Positions 1 to 15,500 of a stretch of DNA of 64,000 nucleotides are shown here, one piece after another. The DNA is from Dromaius novaehollandiae. Its lineage: Eukaryota > Chordata > Aves > Casuariiformes > Dromaiidae. The position numbers and the translations under genes are program-made. The stretch spans positions 22,845,501 through 22,909,500 of the forward strand of contig NC_088099.1 of NCBI RefSeq assembly GCF_036370855.1, written 5' to 3'. Position 1 is the first letter of the stretch. Every line of letters begins with the position of its first letter. Under the pieces are notes generated by a model. It searched no databases. It was not told where the DNA came from and saw only the letters and a list, made by a program, of their open reading frames with translations.

Positions 1-1247
1 TCCCTTCATAGAAATGTTCTACCTCTTGTGCTTCGTGTTTATGTAAACCAAGAGTCTAAAAAAAAAGTAAAATATTAAAAATGACAATATTTTGACTTTT
101 GCTAGTGTAATCCATAGTATGTAAACTGAATTTATTCTCAAATTTTTCTCTTGCTCTCTTTCGGATTTAAACTGTACTTTGAGCTAATTAGCTGGATAAT
201 AGGGGATGAAATTACTTATTAGGGACCTCTGTTACACTTCATCATCTCTCAATTTTGAAAGCAGTATTACTTTTAGAGATAGTTTTATGAATTTGTCCCT
301 TCTACATTTTCCTTTGTGTATATTTTGTTTGAAGTATATTGATCCTTACAGTTTAAGAAGTTACTTGGGTAACCTACAAATGTACAATTCATGTTGAAAA
401 CAATTCATAAAGCTTTCTGCTGGTGAGAGTGCTTCCAGTTTTTCCTTGGAGGCAGCCCATGGTAGCCCTCCTTTGCTCTTCATCTGAAAGTAGGCACTTT
501 AAAAGATATATCACTTAAGAAATGGGGAGGGAGAAGACTTTCAAACTCAAAAGGCGTTTCTTAAAAGAATGTACTTGTGTGACATTCACTGAGAATTGCC
601 TTCCTTAAACCACTCTTGCAGTTCTACTTCCAGAGATAATGATTGTTCTTTCTGGCATTTAGCATTTTAAAGACGTAGAACATTTATGAAATGTTTGACT
701 TCGCTAAAACAGAAACATGCATTTCAAATAGACCCTTTTGTGTTAAGTATGAAGAGCATTTTGACCAGAAACTCAAGAGAAGGCATGAAGCTCTCTTTAA
801 ATGACCAACTGAACTCTTGTAACAGCTTTGTCATATCAGAGATCACTCTGGAACCTTATTTATATGGGGGATTGTGGATGCCTCATAGAAACGCTGACCA
901 ATTTCTTCTAAAACATGTTACATAATCTGCCTCTTGAAAGAGTCTCATGCACATCAAGTGAACTCAGTTTTCACAGGAATTGTGGGTTTTCTGAAAAGTT
1001 TTTATGAAAATAAGAACCTTATTTTCTCAGAATTCATCATTCATTGATTTCTGCTTCTTAGTACTTAACTTGGAAACTCTTTCTGAACTACAAAGTGCAA
1101 ACATAATTAGAATGCCGGAAACCTGGTTCCGAGATTTCATGGAAAGCTTTACTTTAATAAAGAGCTGAGCATTAGCCAGACTTAAATGAGACTCGGTGTG
1201 TGTGCATGTGTGAACATTTTAAAAACACAAATGGGCACATTACCTAC
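1..1247 (-). other. SLC39A12 intron, runs off the left edge
   Basis: No further ZIP12 exon (helix 3 region or later) was found on the minus strand. The open frames at 206-397 and 686-925 show no recognisable protein. Confidence 0.8.
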
Positions 1248-1420
1248 CTGCGGAATAAGGTGTAGCAGTGCATCTCCAGAAAGGGTCCCAACTGCCAAAC
1301 CCACAAACAGCTGTAAAATGAGTGTATAGATTTCTTGACAGGAGTTAAATAAAATGAGGGTTGTACCAAACATAGATCCAATAGTAATAAGTAAAACTGC
1401 AACAGTGCTGTAGCCATATT
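1248..1420 (-). CDS. SLC39A12: SLC39A12 exon with membrane helices 1 and 2 (residues 379-436)
   Basis: The exon is 173 bases, phase 1 in and phase 0 out, with acceptor TTCCCACAG and donor GTAGGT. It begins YGYSTVAV, the start of helix 1 (about 383-403). A short loop with Cys406 follows, then helix 2 (about 411-427) and the conserved [11 protein letters not shown] at the end, whose Asp and His are typical of LIV-1 family ZIP proteins. This is the last SLC39A12 exon visible; no further exon was found in 1-1247. Confidence 0.96.
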
Positions 1421-4400
1421 CTGTGGGAAAAAGGAAACAAAACAAAACCAAGGGCACCTTTAACCATTCTGTACCTAAGTATTTGAGACTATGTTTTCCC
1501 GCCTCTGTGTGCAAGCACATAGGCAAGAAATGATTCAATGTGCTACATCCATTTCTGTAGTCATGAGTGATACAGGTGACAGAGTTTGAAGCCTAAACAA
1601 TATTCATTGTTTGAAGCTTTACAGGTAAGTCTAACACCTCCAAATTTCACGCCTTAAAGAGATAAATACACTATGACTGTGCAGCTTAGAGAAACCCAGG
1701 GCAGCACCGTGAATGCTGGTCTGTAGTTGTCTCCTGTTTTAACAGATTGGTGCTTGTTATTCTGTGTCCTCATATGGCCACACCTGTGTATCTTTACAGT
1801 TAACACCACATTATTAGCCAAATCATATTCAGTAAACAGACCAAGGCCTAAAATTCGTATGTATGTAGGTATCTAACTTAGGATCTAAGCATAAACCTTT
1901 TGGTCCAAATTACGTTTACAAATGTGCTGTGAACATATATTCGTTCAGACATCAAATCAGGACCACAGAGCTACTTTTTCCCAGGTTACCGGGATATTTG
2001 GAAGGTTACGCTTAAAACTCTTATGAGGTATATGCTGCTCACATTTCCAACCTTCTGCACAACGTGAATCCAGATTAATGTGCACGAAAGTGATGGAGGT
2101 AAAACATTGACGAGAAACAGACATAAAGGAACTAATGCCAAAATATTCAAAAGCTTCAGTTAATGTTTCACACTTTAATAGCACTGCAAGTGCTCAGCAG
2201 CTCATAAAATCAGACAGTAAATTTCAAACACTGCACATCCAAATACAAGGGCACAGTAGATACTTTTGGAAGGTCAGGCCATGGTGACTTACCCAAAACA
2301 GCATAGCCTGTCAGTAAAATAACTGAGAATAAAGTTAATGGGCCTATGCTCATGTCATTAGGTCACACGTAGGTCTAACACATGGTCCTTTATCTGTCCC
2401 AAGCCATTAGAAATATCTTTATGGTTACAGAAATCTTCTTTCACCTACAAGCATGTGCTGCAGAAAGGGCTTATAATCATTCCATTTTGTGTTTCAGTAC
2501 TTCGATTCTTCTCATCCACACAGATCTTTCACCTTTACGAGATTACTACAATGCCAGTGGTTGGGGCTGATGGCCTTAGACTTGGGAGACACTCACTTAA
2601 ACTCCAAATCTGCCACGAACTTTTTATGTGACCTGGATAAGTTACCTACCTTCTTCCTCCGTTGATTTCTTATCTGAAAAATGAGCATAAAAGAACCTTC
2701 TTGTAGCAGAGTAAAGATAAAAGCAGTAAAGACTGCAAGATGCTCAGGTAATGAAGAGAGAGAGAACATAAAAAAGAAGGACTGCTATCTTCTGGAGAAC
2801 AACAGTGTTTCTTACTATTTTTTTTATGTTTCTTTCTCCTATAACTGTTGTGGAACGTCCATGAATCTCCTTCCGTGCCCTTATCTAACATGTTATTTAA
2901 TTCTTGGTCATAATTCAATTCACTTGTACAACATGAAATTATAGATTAACTCATTCCTAGAAGCAACCTAATGTATGTAGCTTAAAGAACAGATATAATT
3001 TAGATTTTGAAAGTACTGTTCTATAAGGATTGTTGGCCAGCAGGATGTTGGGAAACCTTACTAGCTCCTAAAGGATCTAGGGCAAGTGAAGTAGGTGTTA
3101 GGATACAGGTGCTGAAGACCTTGATTCGTAGCCTGCAAAGCTCTTCTAAGTGAGCATTAGAAGTGGTAAACCACTCTCCAAAAAAAGCTGCTGGTTTAAA
3201 AAAAAAAAAAAGCCACCATTAAGAAGCACTTAGGTCAGGCCAGATTTTTTTTTTGGTTTTTTGTTTTTTGATAGGGTGGACGAGGGAGTGTTTACAGGAG
3301 AAATTATGACAGCAGAACTGATGGGGCAGAAATCTCTGGAAGCAGGGCATGTGAGGGCTGTAACTGCCTTCCTCTAATCCACTGCAGCTGGAAACAATCT
3401 GTTCAATTGTACTCTAACTCAATTCTTGTTCCAGCTCAATCACACAGCTCCTGCTGTTCATGTGATTGGTTTTGCTGGTTGTTTTTCTTTTCACAATGGG
3501 TATCCACAAAGCTTCTCTGCTGTGAAATATCACAACATGAAAAATCAGCAGTGTTCATACATCGCTCTCAAAACTTCTCTGTATTAAGCATTCATCACAT
3601 CATGGTAAAAAATGCTAGCTAACATAACATTGAGCCTTTACATAAAAAACATACAATGATTCCAATATAAACCTGTTACAGATTTCACAAGATAGGCCAC
3701 TGCTGCCCAGCAACACACTGGCAAGGGCTTGTCATGGCTCACCTTCATCCATACCACCATCCTCTAGGAAATAAGGGAAATGTAACTTAAAAGAGAATTC
3801 TGTCTAATACAAAAATGAAACCATTAAATCCCCTCACTATACTGAATATAGTAATATTTTCTAATATGTATGCTGTGAAATTATCCACTGCATAAATCGC
3901 ACCTTGTTTTGGTTTAAGATTACTAATGAGTCTCCAGAAACTGATCCCTTGCACCCCTTCACCTGAATTTACCTGCAAAATACTATATTGATAGTAACAA
4001 CATAACTCACTTTCCAAAGTTGTTGGTGGAAGCTTTGTCTGCTTGGATTCAGTAAGTTGACATGAACAACTTAATATTTGCTGAATGATTGCTGGACTGA
4101 TTTGCTTGAAGTGCTCCTTAGAAATGGATGAAGGACTAGTTTTTAAAAATATCTTCACGAGTTCATTGGCCGAGAAACAAGCCTATGTAGAAAAGTATAC
4201 ACAGTTACTGAATAAGGACTACATGTATTTAATGCTAAGGTTAAATGTAGAGTTTTAGAAGGACACAGGATTATACAGGCTAGAAAAACTTGTTTTTCAT
4301 ATATATTGTTCTGGTTAAATTACTTAAAGATTCTAATTTTTTTACTTGCCAATTAAAGTCGGATGCCACTATATATTTGAGAAAAAAACAGAATGTATGG

Positions 4401-6510
4401 TATGAAGTGGCACAATTATCACTGAAGCCTGTTAAGATCATTTGAGGATCTGACATAATAATACATCTAAATATTTTACTAGCATATGTGCTAACAAGAA
4501 ATATTTTAATGCTAAAACAGAAATGGTATTCTTTGCTATTGCGGTAAGATTACATGTCTTGCCCTGTATCAGTCCACAAAAGTTTAGAGGCAGTACTGAA
4601 GGGCAGTCTGTCCTTATGCTGCATGTTTGTATCTTCAGTAACACATGGAACTAAGCAGGTTTATGAATCCTCCTAACAATGGTCTGTCATTTTAAAGTCA
4701 GCGCACTAGGAGTGTCATAGTCTAAACTGGATTTCAAGATTACTTGATAATTGTATTGTTAGAGGGACTTAAGAATTTCTAGAACTTTCTGCTGTTATTA
4801 GAAATGCCTCTTTGTCAAAAAAGGAACTTTTCCTGGGACATTTACATTTTGACAAATTTCCATGAAGAAGTGGTTTCTCACTTCCAAGATGAAACTTCTC
4901 ACTAAAACTTGACCAGCTATCATTACCATCGTTCTAGCAGCAGTTTTAAAAGTTAAGAACTTTTGAAAAGAAATCCAGATCAAACTATGCTATCTTACTT
5001 CTAGGAATAACCTTCATTATTAAACCCATCTTAATTCTTGTGATTCATTTCAAAGATATGTATTTGCTTCATTCTTCAAAACAGTCTGTCACAGAGAATC
5101 CAGTGATTCCTAAATATTACTCTTCTAAGCACTGAAGCTTGTTATATGCTTAGACTTCTTAGAAAAAAATTACTAAATGAAAAATTTGCAATTATCATCA
5201 CTTTTAAACAACCTAACAAAAAAACCCCAAACCTTCTTGCCTATGTTCATCCCGTTAATCATTTATTAAAGTAAAATACACCTGACACCTCACAAAGAAA
5301 CTGAATGAATTGAGTACTTACATATTTATCTTGTATACCACATTCAGGTCTTCAGGATAACAGACGATCTTGCTACCTGGATCTATTCTGTTCTGCCTCC
5401 AAGAAGGACAGTAGGAAGAGAACTCAGGAAGTAGAATAGAAAAGACCTACTGACTGTCTATTCTAGCCAGTGTCTTGACTCTAAAAGTGGCCACCATCCA
5501 CATGCAGTATCAATGATTGGAAGTCTGGTTATGAGTGGCATTTATCAGTGGTCAGTACTGGGGTTGATATTGTTTAACGACCTGAATGATGGAATGGAGT
5601 GCTCCCTTATCACATTCATGGATGAAACCCAACTGAGTTGATAAGATGAAGGGGAGGGCTGCTATTTGGAGGGATCTTGAGGAGCCAAAGGAATGGGCTG
5701 ACAAAAACTTCATGAACTTCAACAAAGACAGATGTATTGCATCTCTAACAACACAACTCCATGCATTAATAAAGCCTGCGAAAAACTGACTGGAAGATAG
5801 TTTAACAGAAAAGATTGTTGGAGTCCTCATGGTCAAGCTGAACATGAATCACCAGTGTGACTGCATACTGGGCTGCATTAGCAAGAGTGTAGCCAACAGC
5901 TAATGGGAAATAATTATTGCTCTCCACTCAGTACATATAAGTCCATATCTGGACTATGTCCAGTTTTATAACCAGCAGGACAAGAAAGACATTGGCAAAC
6001 TAGGGGGAGTCCAGTGCAGGGCCACCAAGATGGCTAAGGAGCTGCATCACATGATGTACAAGGGGAAGCTGAGGGATTTGGATTTCTTCAGTTTGGTGAA
6101 GAGAAGACTAAGTGGGGAAAGCGAAGATCTTCAGCAACCTAATAGGGGTGATAGGGAAGACAAAGCCAAAGTCTTCTCAGAGGTGTACAGCAAAAGGATC
6201 AGAGGCAATGGGCATTAGTTGCAGCAAGGGAAATTCCAATTTGTTATAACAAAACCCCATCAAAGTGAGCATTATAAGGCTATGGAGCAGGTTTCCCAGA
6301 CAGACTGTGGAATCTCCATCCTTGGAGACAGCCAGAATTCAGTTGGACAAGGCACTGAGAAACCAGGTCTGACTTTGATGTTGGCCCTGCTCTGAGCAGG
6401 AGGTTAGACAAGATGACATCCAGGGTCCCTATGAACCTAAATTTTGTGTGATTTTATGATCAGTAGTTTCAAATGAAAAAGCAAAATACTCATCTGGAAA
6501 GTAAACTGTC

Positions 6511-6542
<32 letters not shown>

Positions 6543-9500
6543 TAACACTCATTCAGTAGAACCTTTTTGTAAGTCTTGAGGCATGGGGACCTGTATCTTT
6601 TCCAGTTGCAAGCCATAGCTTTTTAAGATTTTTAACACAGGGAGGGAGAGTACTAGGCCTTCATTAGTAAAGCAACTATGTATGTACTCCTGGAGGACGA
6701 TACTGAAAAAACAAGTAAATGGAAATGGCATTTCCTAATATGAAAAATTGGATGGATGGATGCATGGATGGATGATTTTGCTTTCCGAAACACATATTTC
6801 TTTAATGAGAAATCATAAATGAACACAACGCTATTTAGTGATTTAGTTTAATGGAACTTAATACTATTGCTCTTATTAGATCATCTACTATTTACTTAAG
6901 TTTTGTAGGCAGTTTAAAAATCAGTAGCGGCAATGATGACTTAAAAAGAAAGCAGTGACCCTTTTTTCTGTGATGATTTTCAAAATATAATTCCTATCTA
7001 AAAATCAAATTACAGATCCTAATGTAGCTAGTAAATGCAAGCCATTAACCAGTCAACGCCACTAGCAGCATCTGTTACCAATGGAGCACAAAGGCTATCA
7101 TGGATACGTGCAGAAAGCAGGCGATAAAATCAGTAACAATACTGAAATGCAAATTCTTCTAATGGAATGATATGTCAAAGAAAATAGACATAGCCAAAAA
7201 GAAAAGAAAGGGGATAAAAAGTAGAAGCTAGGAATCAATAAAGCAGAGAAAATCTCTTCTCTCCAGAAGTACCTTTGTAATTTTTCAGCATCTTTACAGA
7301 ATATTTTGCTCTCAGTTTGAATCCCAAGCCTCAAGTAACCCCTCTGCACACTTATCTTTTGATTTATCGTCAGTCTCAGAACTTGAAGTTCAAGAAATCA
7401 AAAATTGTTTTATAAATTCTCTGACTGCCTGAGAATGATTTTACTTCTTGTTCAGATAGTATCACTTTTGATTTCTGACCTTCATGATTTAAAGTTAATA
7501 TGAAATAGTTTTAAAATGACATCCATTAAAAATTATACTGAGGCACCATTTGCTTTAAATGCCAAATGTCAGCTGATCAGTGTGATTCTCTTTTGTGGTC
7601 AGCTGGAATGAAATAATGATACAGATAGGATATGTATTCCAAATACATTAAAGTTACACAGATAAACATCTAGCAGAATGGCATTAAACCAGATGGCAAT
7701 TGTCTCAGTTCTACATCATAAAACGACCACTTAGCAAAAGTCAACCTCACATCTGTTACCCTACTCAAGGGAGGAGAAACCTTGTCTTTGAGTTAATTTA
7801 AACTGTAAAAAACTGAAAACAATAGAAATACCTACTTTATTAGAAGTGTCCTTTTTTGTCTATGGAATGTCTTTCAGTCTAAAGGATAGAAGTCAATTAC
7901 CATCTTAATCATTGTTACAAAGTTTATTTATTTTCTAATATTTAGGATAAGGATATGTTTAATGGTCTTCAGGGTATAAAGTCACCTAAAATAAGCCACT
8001 GTTCTTTGAACTTCTCAAAGAGGATACTGGGTAGCAGCTAAAGTTCTAGCCCACAGACTCTATAAGTTTTCTAGATGGCTACTGAGAGCGTTTGAAAATA
8101 CCTAGTCCTTGATTTACAAAAGCCTTTTAGAAACAACTTCCCTATAAACCTTAAATGGTTTATTTTTTTCTTAATACAAAATAGCCTTTCTTTCTGCCAG
8201 GTCACACAAGGGGGGCCTAGAAGCTCTCAGACATAGGAGCACAAGAAATCTCTAAGAAATACATGCAAACATTGAAGCTCTAATACCACAGTCCTCTGTG
8301 TCTTGAAGGAACATCTGATTCTGCCTAATAGTAATCATTCTGTCAGCCCAGCGCAGGACTTCATATCCTGCTTTCATTAAATACACAGCAGTCATAAAGC
8401 TCTTCTGACAACATTTAAATAAATATAAATATATACAAGTATAATTCTGTAACTACATGACTTTTTGAAATTCATAACTTTTACCTCAGAAATGATATAG
8501 TATTTGCAAACCAACTTGAACTTTTATCACTGAAATTCTGTGATGAAGGCTATAATGATATAAAAATAAATTAACCTGATTCCAATCTCTGTTCCTTTCA
8601 CGATCTTCAAGGTAACCTTTCACATAGTCTCCATTCGTATGGTTTGCTTTGACTGGAATATTTATGGTTCCAATATTTTTGATTGTCATGTTATGATGTC
8701 TTCTTTTGTGACTGTGGAACTGTCCATTTACAGTGCAGGTCTTTCTGGCTGTAAGCATGCCTAGGAGTTCATCTAGTTCTAGTAATTTATTAGAAAGTAG
8801 AAATGTTACCATATGGTAATATACATTTAAAAAGACAAAAACAAAAGTAATTGTTAGCATTTTGTTACTTTTAATATTAATTTGACTGCTCACTTTAATA
8901 TTTTTTCTCTTCTCATTTTCGTACTGTAGGCAATTTCAGCTTAACAGGTCACCTAGATACTCAGCAGTTACTTCTTTGCAGCGCTACATAGATATGTCTT
9001 ATTTACAATCATCTGAGAGAAAGAGATGTGACTGAAAGGCATTTAATCTCCCATTTAATACTGGGTCTCTGCTTAGGTTACATGCAAATTACTGCTAAAT
9101 AGCTTCATCACCTTTCAGATCGTCCTGTGTAAATAGAACACTATGCTAAAATACCGTAGCTAGGTATGGTATTTTACCACTTCAGAAAGACAAGAAAGAC
9201 AGGTCCTTGACATGGTATCCTGAAAGCATCCTTCAGGATACTACTCTACCCTTTGTACTTCAGGACTGGAAGACAGGGTGAAGGATTTTCTTTCTCTCTC
9301 TTTTGGTCAAGTTGCTACTCTGGAAACATGCCTGTTGGCAGCAGTAAAGTAGAAAGGTGGGAGCCAGGACCCCTAATCCAAGCAGTTCTAATCTAAGACA
9401 AGGCCGGGGACATATCCCATGACATAATTAGTGCAATGGGTGTGCCTGCTGATTAAATGCTGGTTATATGAGGGGGCATGCTCTATCCCATCTTATTTTT

Positions 9501-12500
9501 CCCCTCATTTTTTCAGTCTAGTCACCTTCCTTCACCCCTGCATTTTCAAGATGAAGCCATATTGATAATTTCTGAGAACCTGAGTTTGTCCATTGAGAAG
9601 GTAGGCAGTTCACAAATTAATTTCAAAGGAATTCAGATCAAAGACATTAAAAATGTTTACACATGATAATCCTTTATTTTTAACATGTTATTCAGAAAAA
9701 GTAAATGGCATAAATGTTAATCTTAAAAAAAAGCTTATGCTAAGATGTTTATCTACTTTCTTTGTCTTAAGCAAACAGTTCTGAACAGAGCTGAAGCTAG
9801 ATTCATTTTCCAAGTGTAGTCAACTCTAATTTTTCTTTTACATGCTGCCAGTTTCTTGCTCTTTCTTCCACATAATACTGAGAATTTAAACAAATTTAAA
9901 GGGGCAATCTAATTAGCTTAGGCTTAAAATATACTTACACTGTAACAAACTGCTTAAGAATAACTTCTAGATTCTCTGAATGACATCCTAACTCCACTGA
10001 CCAAGAAAGTCTTGCTATTGTCTTCACTGGGGCCTGGATTTCACCATACACAGCTATTTAGTAGCACTGTGCCCAGCTGGCTCCATCCATTCTTGTGAGT
10101 CAATTATTTCGTAAGATCTGCACTGACATTTTTAAAGGAAGGATTTTGCTGCAGAATCAGTTTATGCAAGTACAATCCAGGAGTCCATGTTTAGGGCTGA
10201 GGACTTTGTTCTTTTCTGCATGATTCACTTCTGTGATTCAGTGTACTCTATGTAATCTAAGTGGTAAAAATGTTTTTACCTATGCTTAAGGCAATTTTTA
10301 AACCTGTTTTTACCTGTGCACAATGTAACTTTTTACAGTGCTTTGAAATTCTTGTAAAGTGTTGCTATTAGCAATAACCACAAAGAAGGAAAGTAGATGT
10401 CTTATATTAACCTTCTAAATCCGCAGTAGGGCCCCGAATTGATGGCTTAGCTTCTAAAACTTCTAAGCATCCAGAATCTTTTACAGGACTTAACAGCAGC
10501 TGCTGAGAGCTCAACACTTCCATTTTCTAAATTCTTTAACTTTGGACTGCTTAGAACCCTCCTATAGTTATTTATTTATAGTTAAGTCGCATCTCTAATA
10601 GGTCTAGTAAAACAGCAACAGAACGAAAATGAACCTTGTGTATTTCAGACTCACTGAATGGGTACTGACAACAGAAAGTGGGTAGGGAAACAGACTAAAA
10701 TGATGTTTTCATTTGCAGCTGGCAGATGCAGATATCAGAGAGCAATTGGTCAAAACAGAGTGGACCATGTCCATTTCATCTCTTCTGGGTACACTGCGGT
10801 GTGAGTGACTAGGGTATCTATCTAATCTGGCTATCCTGCATGAATTACTTCAGCTACCCCTAATTGAATCTTGTAATGCAGCTACACTAGCATAAAGATC
10901 TGCACTAAGAAGCAGTATAAACTAGGCCCCAGTGAACTCTGCCCTCACAGCTAGACTGTTGCCTTCAGAGCTCTCTGGAGTAGTTCAGACTGTACTGAGC
11001 AAATAAGTCGTAAGTTACAGTCACGGTACGTATTTAATAACCACAGTAACAATTTGTTTTATATGTCCCAGAGAATTTTCAGAATTAAAGAGTTTATTTT
11101 CCATCCTTGTTTTTATGTTTAGAAGAGTCTACTTAACAACTCTAAAATGAAATGGCATTTAAATCTAAAATAAAGTGCAAAAAGTGCTTCAGGCATTTAA
11201 AGATAATTTACACTGAATATGTGTTGCAAAAGGCAACCAGAGATGAATAGATACCTTACCTGTCACTTGGAGCTCAGTGGTACTGTTTAGAGAATTGAAA
11301 ATATATTTTATAAAGAATTCTGGGGAGGGTAAACTTGTTTTCCCCATACAGACTCCTTGGAGAGCCAGAGTAATGATGGAAGCAGCCAGGCGTGGAAGTG
11401 TGTTTTCATCAGCACCATCTTTGTCCATTATATCAGCATTTTTCTTCAGAGTGCTCACATCAACACACTGAAATCAGGAGAGAACAGCATGAAGACAGCC
11501 TTGGTCACCTCCCTTTAAGTAATTAGAGTGACAGGAGGAGAAATGGGAGAGAACAATTTCACAGACAGCTAGGGTGGAAAAAATATGATGGTGAAAGCTG
11601 CAGTTGACAACAGGACAGCGAATGAGAAACAGAGGACAGTGCCAGCAGAACGGGAATAGAATACAAAAGGCTGAAAGCTTAACAGGAAAAGATAGTAGGG
11701 TAGCACTTTCAGGCTCCGTTTCTGAGGGGAAAGAAGCACAGTAACTCATTCAGTACTCAGTATTATTTTTGTTAAGTGGATTTTTTTTCATGCTGTTTTG
11801 TTATTTCTGCCCTTCCTCAGTTGTCTCTACTTCTACTTCCAGGAACGAGCAGAAAAAGGAGGAATTTTTGTTAAGGCATAAAACATTGACTCAAATAATA
11901 CAGACTTAACTCGTTATCTCAGACTTCAGGAAGAATTCTCTCAATGTTTTTAGTTCCCCATCTATTAAACAGACCCAATAACTCGTTACAGGGCAGTTAT
12001 CTAGGGAAAACATCGAAAGCCATGATTCTGCAGATATATGGTTACTTCCCTGCTGGGTGACCAACCAGTAAACAGTTGTGTACACCTAATTTTGTGCAGG
12101 TCTAAAATGAGGGAGCTGGGCACAGCTCTCTTAAGTTACCTGGTAAACTTACCCTTGTGTTTTCCATTTCTGCCTTTCTTGTATATTTTCACTGCAAACG
12201 CTTGGGGTTTGAGAGAAACAAAAATGTTTGTCATAGTACAGGTTGACAGGATAGCAAATGTATACGATAAAACAGGAGATAAATATGAAGAAAAGGGTGC
12301 CTTTGTTTATTGCTGAAAAACCAGCAATCGCAGCTTTAGGAAAATACTCCTCTATGGTATTAGTACAGTCCTTGCCTGTGTTGATGCAGCAAAAGATGAA
12401 CGTTTGCTCACAGAACTGCAAAAGAGTGCATGTGTAGGTGCATGAACTTCCCATTTCTAAATTTTCATGTCATTGCAAACTCAAAGTTTTAGTGATTTGA

Positions 12501-15500
12501 TTGCTTTGCCTGTCTTACATTGACAATGGACATAGATAAATAATCTCATGACTCTGCTGTTGATAACAGTCTGTTGGCCAACTGTTTTTACAAACAAAAA
12601 CAGCCAAAATTATTTAAGTTCATTTATTTCTTCCCTTTTTGTCTAAACTGAGTTTGAAAAGTCAACTAGATGAGCCAATACAGTAATTTTTATTTCACAC
12701 ATACTCATCTCTCTCTATATATGCCATAAACACTGTAGAGAGGAAACTAGCATCTTTTCCTGTCAAATCCATTACACATTTGCATTCCTACAACCCTAAA
12801 TTTCATCTCTCATTTCTAATAATATATTAGCTGATGTGACAGAGAAGGAGAAAGTTTGAAACAAAAACATATAGGGAGTGGCTAAAAATGCTTTTCTTCC
12901 ATTACTATCCTGCACTGTCAACCCTTTTCCATAACCTCAGTGTTGTGATTCTAAGCATTAGATAGATCCTCTATAATGTTTTGAGTACCTTTCATAAAAA
13001 AACCCTCTTTTCCCTCATGTCAGTGAGTGATGAAGTCTCAGATACTGAACAGGCCTGTCAATTCCGCATACTGCCAGCATAAACAAACAGACCACACAGT
13101 AAAGCACTTTATGGATTGTTATTCTATCTTGACATGCCAAATACCCACCAATGCCTCTCTACAGTTGCTCAGATACCATTTGAGTGCCTGGAAATCAGCA
13201 CGTTCACCAAGACTTAGAACCAAAAGTGCTAGTCCTAGTCAATTAATAATTTATGATGGGAAATGATTACACAAAAACACAGAAAGAGGAACCGGAGGCC
13301 CCTGGAATTCTGCTCCACAGTCAGAAACGCCTAGCCATCTTCTGTTTGTGTAGCAAACTCTTACCACAGTATGGTGTAAATTAAAATCTAATGACATGAA
13401 AAAGAAAGGGCAATTTCAAAGTTTGCAATAGACCAAATTTAACTATATATTATGAACAGATCTAAGGAGCTTATCACAGCAGGTCAATGTGTACTTTAGG
13501 ACTTACCTAATCTGGCAAAAGCTTCTTTTATTGTCCATTATACAGAAAATAGTTTTTTTTTTTTTTTAGATCATAAACTCTAGAATGCTATTCTATTATT
13601 TTATAGGGCCTACTTGAGATAAGGAATAATAACAAATAGTGGTGAGAAAATCTGCTGCATGTTTCCTGACTTAAAAAGAATGTTTTCAGCTGAACATAAT
13701 CAATATACTATTTTTCTTCCAAATCTAAGTTTAAGCTCATCTGTTTCAGTCTTACTACAAGGGACGTTCCTGCTGGTAGGAAATTAGTCTCCAGTGTATT
13801 TGTCCCAACTGAAGGAAGCAACCATATCTTTGGACAGACTCCTCATTCCACTCTACTTTGGATGGACATGGAACTGCAGGACTGGCAAAGACTGGCATTC
13901 TCATCACAGCAGGATGATTCACCATTTCTGTTCTACAGCCACGTCAGTTTGGGAGTTGTTCTTCTTTATACTAATCACTGGTAATATATTTACAGTAATA
14001 AATACAAGAGGTGAGAAAGTATTCTCTGTCCTTGGGTCAAAAGCAAGATCTCCCCTCTACCCAGCTTAACTTTCTTCCCTCAGCCCTAAGCAGGGTAGCT
14101 GCATCTAAACTACCTCCTGGGAATGGTATGATATGTGGTATCTGCCCAGCCAACACTGACTGTGGAAGTGCTAGGTAGCACAGCCCAAAAGCAAGTCAAG
14201 GAGAAGGCTGGTATTTAAACAGTATATACAACAATTGACTGATGCTCAGGTGTGTGTTCTCACACTGTTTTATTTCCAAATTGCCTGAAGAGCCACAATA
14301 TTGATATGATAGCTGAACTAGATTGCTTATAGACATAATATCAGTAGTAAATATGGTTATTTTTAATTATTTTTTATTTACCTGGGTTTCAGAAGTTTTA
14401 AAATGTTGTCTTACTGCAGCCAAAATATCTTCAGTTTCATTCTGTGAAAAATAGTAACAATCTTCATCATGCCTTAAACTAAGCATGCTCTGTAGGTAAA
14501 ATTTATAGTCCTTACTACTCAAGCTGAGTTCTGAAGAACACATATCTCTTTGATGAAGAATATAGTAGAGAAGAATAAGAGAAATTCTCTCAAATACTTC
14601 TTCACTGAGGTGGTCTTCTAAATCTCCACCAGCTATTAGTAACAAAGCATCTGGTTCAAGGCACTGTGAATAAATTAAAATAAATAGAAATTCAACTCAA
14701 GTAAAATACTATTTGTCATCTGCAATTAGAATTAGAGAGGAGAATAGGAGAATTCAATTCTTATATTCAGTTCTTATATTAAAGGACCAGACCTAAGCCT
14801 GCACAGAAGCAGGCTGATGGAATGACAGGAGGAAAGCACAAGTAATTCATTGCTGGCACTGTACTACGGCTGCAAGACCACACTCTGTCTCTTTTTCCAG
14901 AGCCCCTTCTGTTTTTAACAGATGTCAGGTATTCAAGGGATTTAAGTAATTCTGATCAAAACCTTGTTGTAGAGTTGAAAGTCTTCCACTTGCTTCAACT
15001 GACTTTAATTCTGATTATGTATATGTTAGATTATGGCTAGTCCTGGACCATATTTTCACCTGCATATTCTCTGTAAGTTTATATTATAGGACAAAGGCCA
15101 TATGTAGACTGTAGTTAATTCAGGCTATGTGAATGAAAGTTATATCATATTCAAACCCTGTTAAGAGACTCAATTGACCCTATAATCATATGGCTGACTT
15201 TTTTTTTCTTAATGAGTTATGTTAACTAGAAAAATTTGCTCCAGTGCAGGCAGCCAGCACAAGGTCTGTGTACCATTTAGTCCTTGAAATGGAGTTCAAG
15301 AGGGACTGAAATGATATACTCACCTTGTGCAGGCTTTCTACCTGAGCCAACAAAGATTTTTTTAAAAAAAACCCAATATTTGCAAGACTCCATTTCTCCT
15401 TACATGACGACACCTTCTATAGTCACCTAAGGCAAAAGTTAGTCTCAAAAACTAAGCCAGAAGGCCAATAGAGTTTGTCAGGCTGTGAGAAATAGATGAA

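Larger units (their letters stand above)
4183..8575 (-). other. SLC39A12 intron
   Basis: Largest intron here (4.4 kb). It holds the sense CR1 fragment at 5440-6462 and the CA and GGAT microsatellites. Nothing else is recognised. Confidence 0.85.

Noticed and set aside
1957..2184. Minus-strand frame inside the SLC39A12 intron
   Set aside because: It has no ZIP similarity, and the flanking exons already join in phase without it.
5552..6218. Two open frames in the SLC39A12 intron
   Set aside because: They are pieces of the dead CR1 copy, not host genes.
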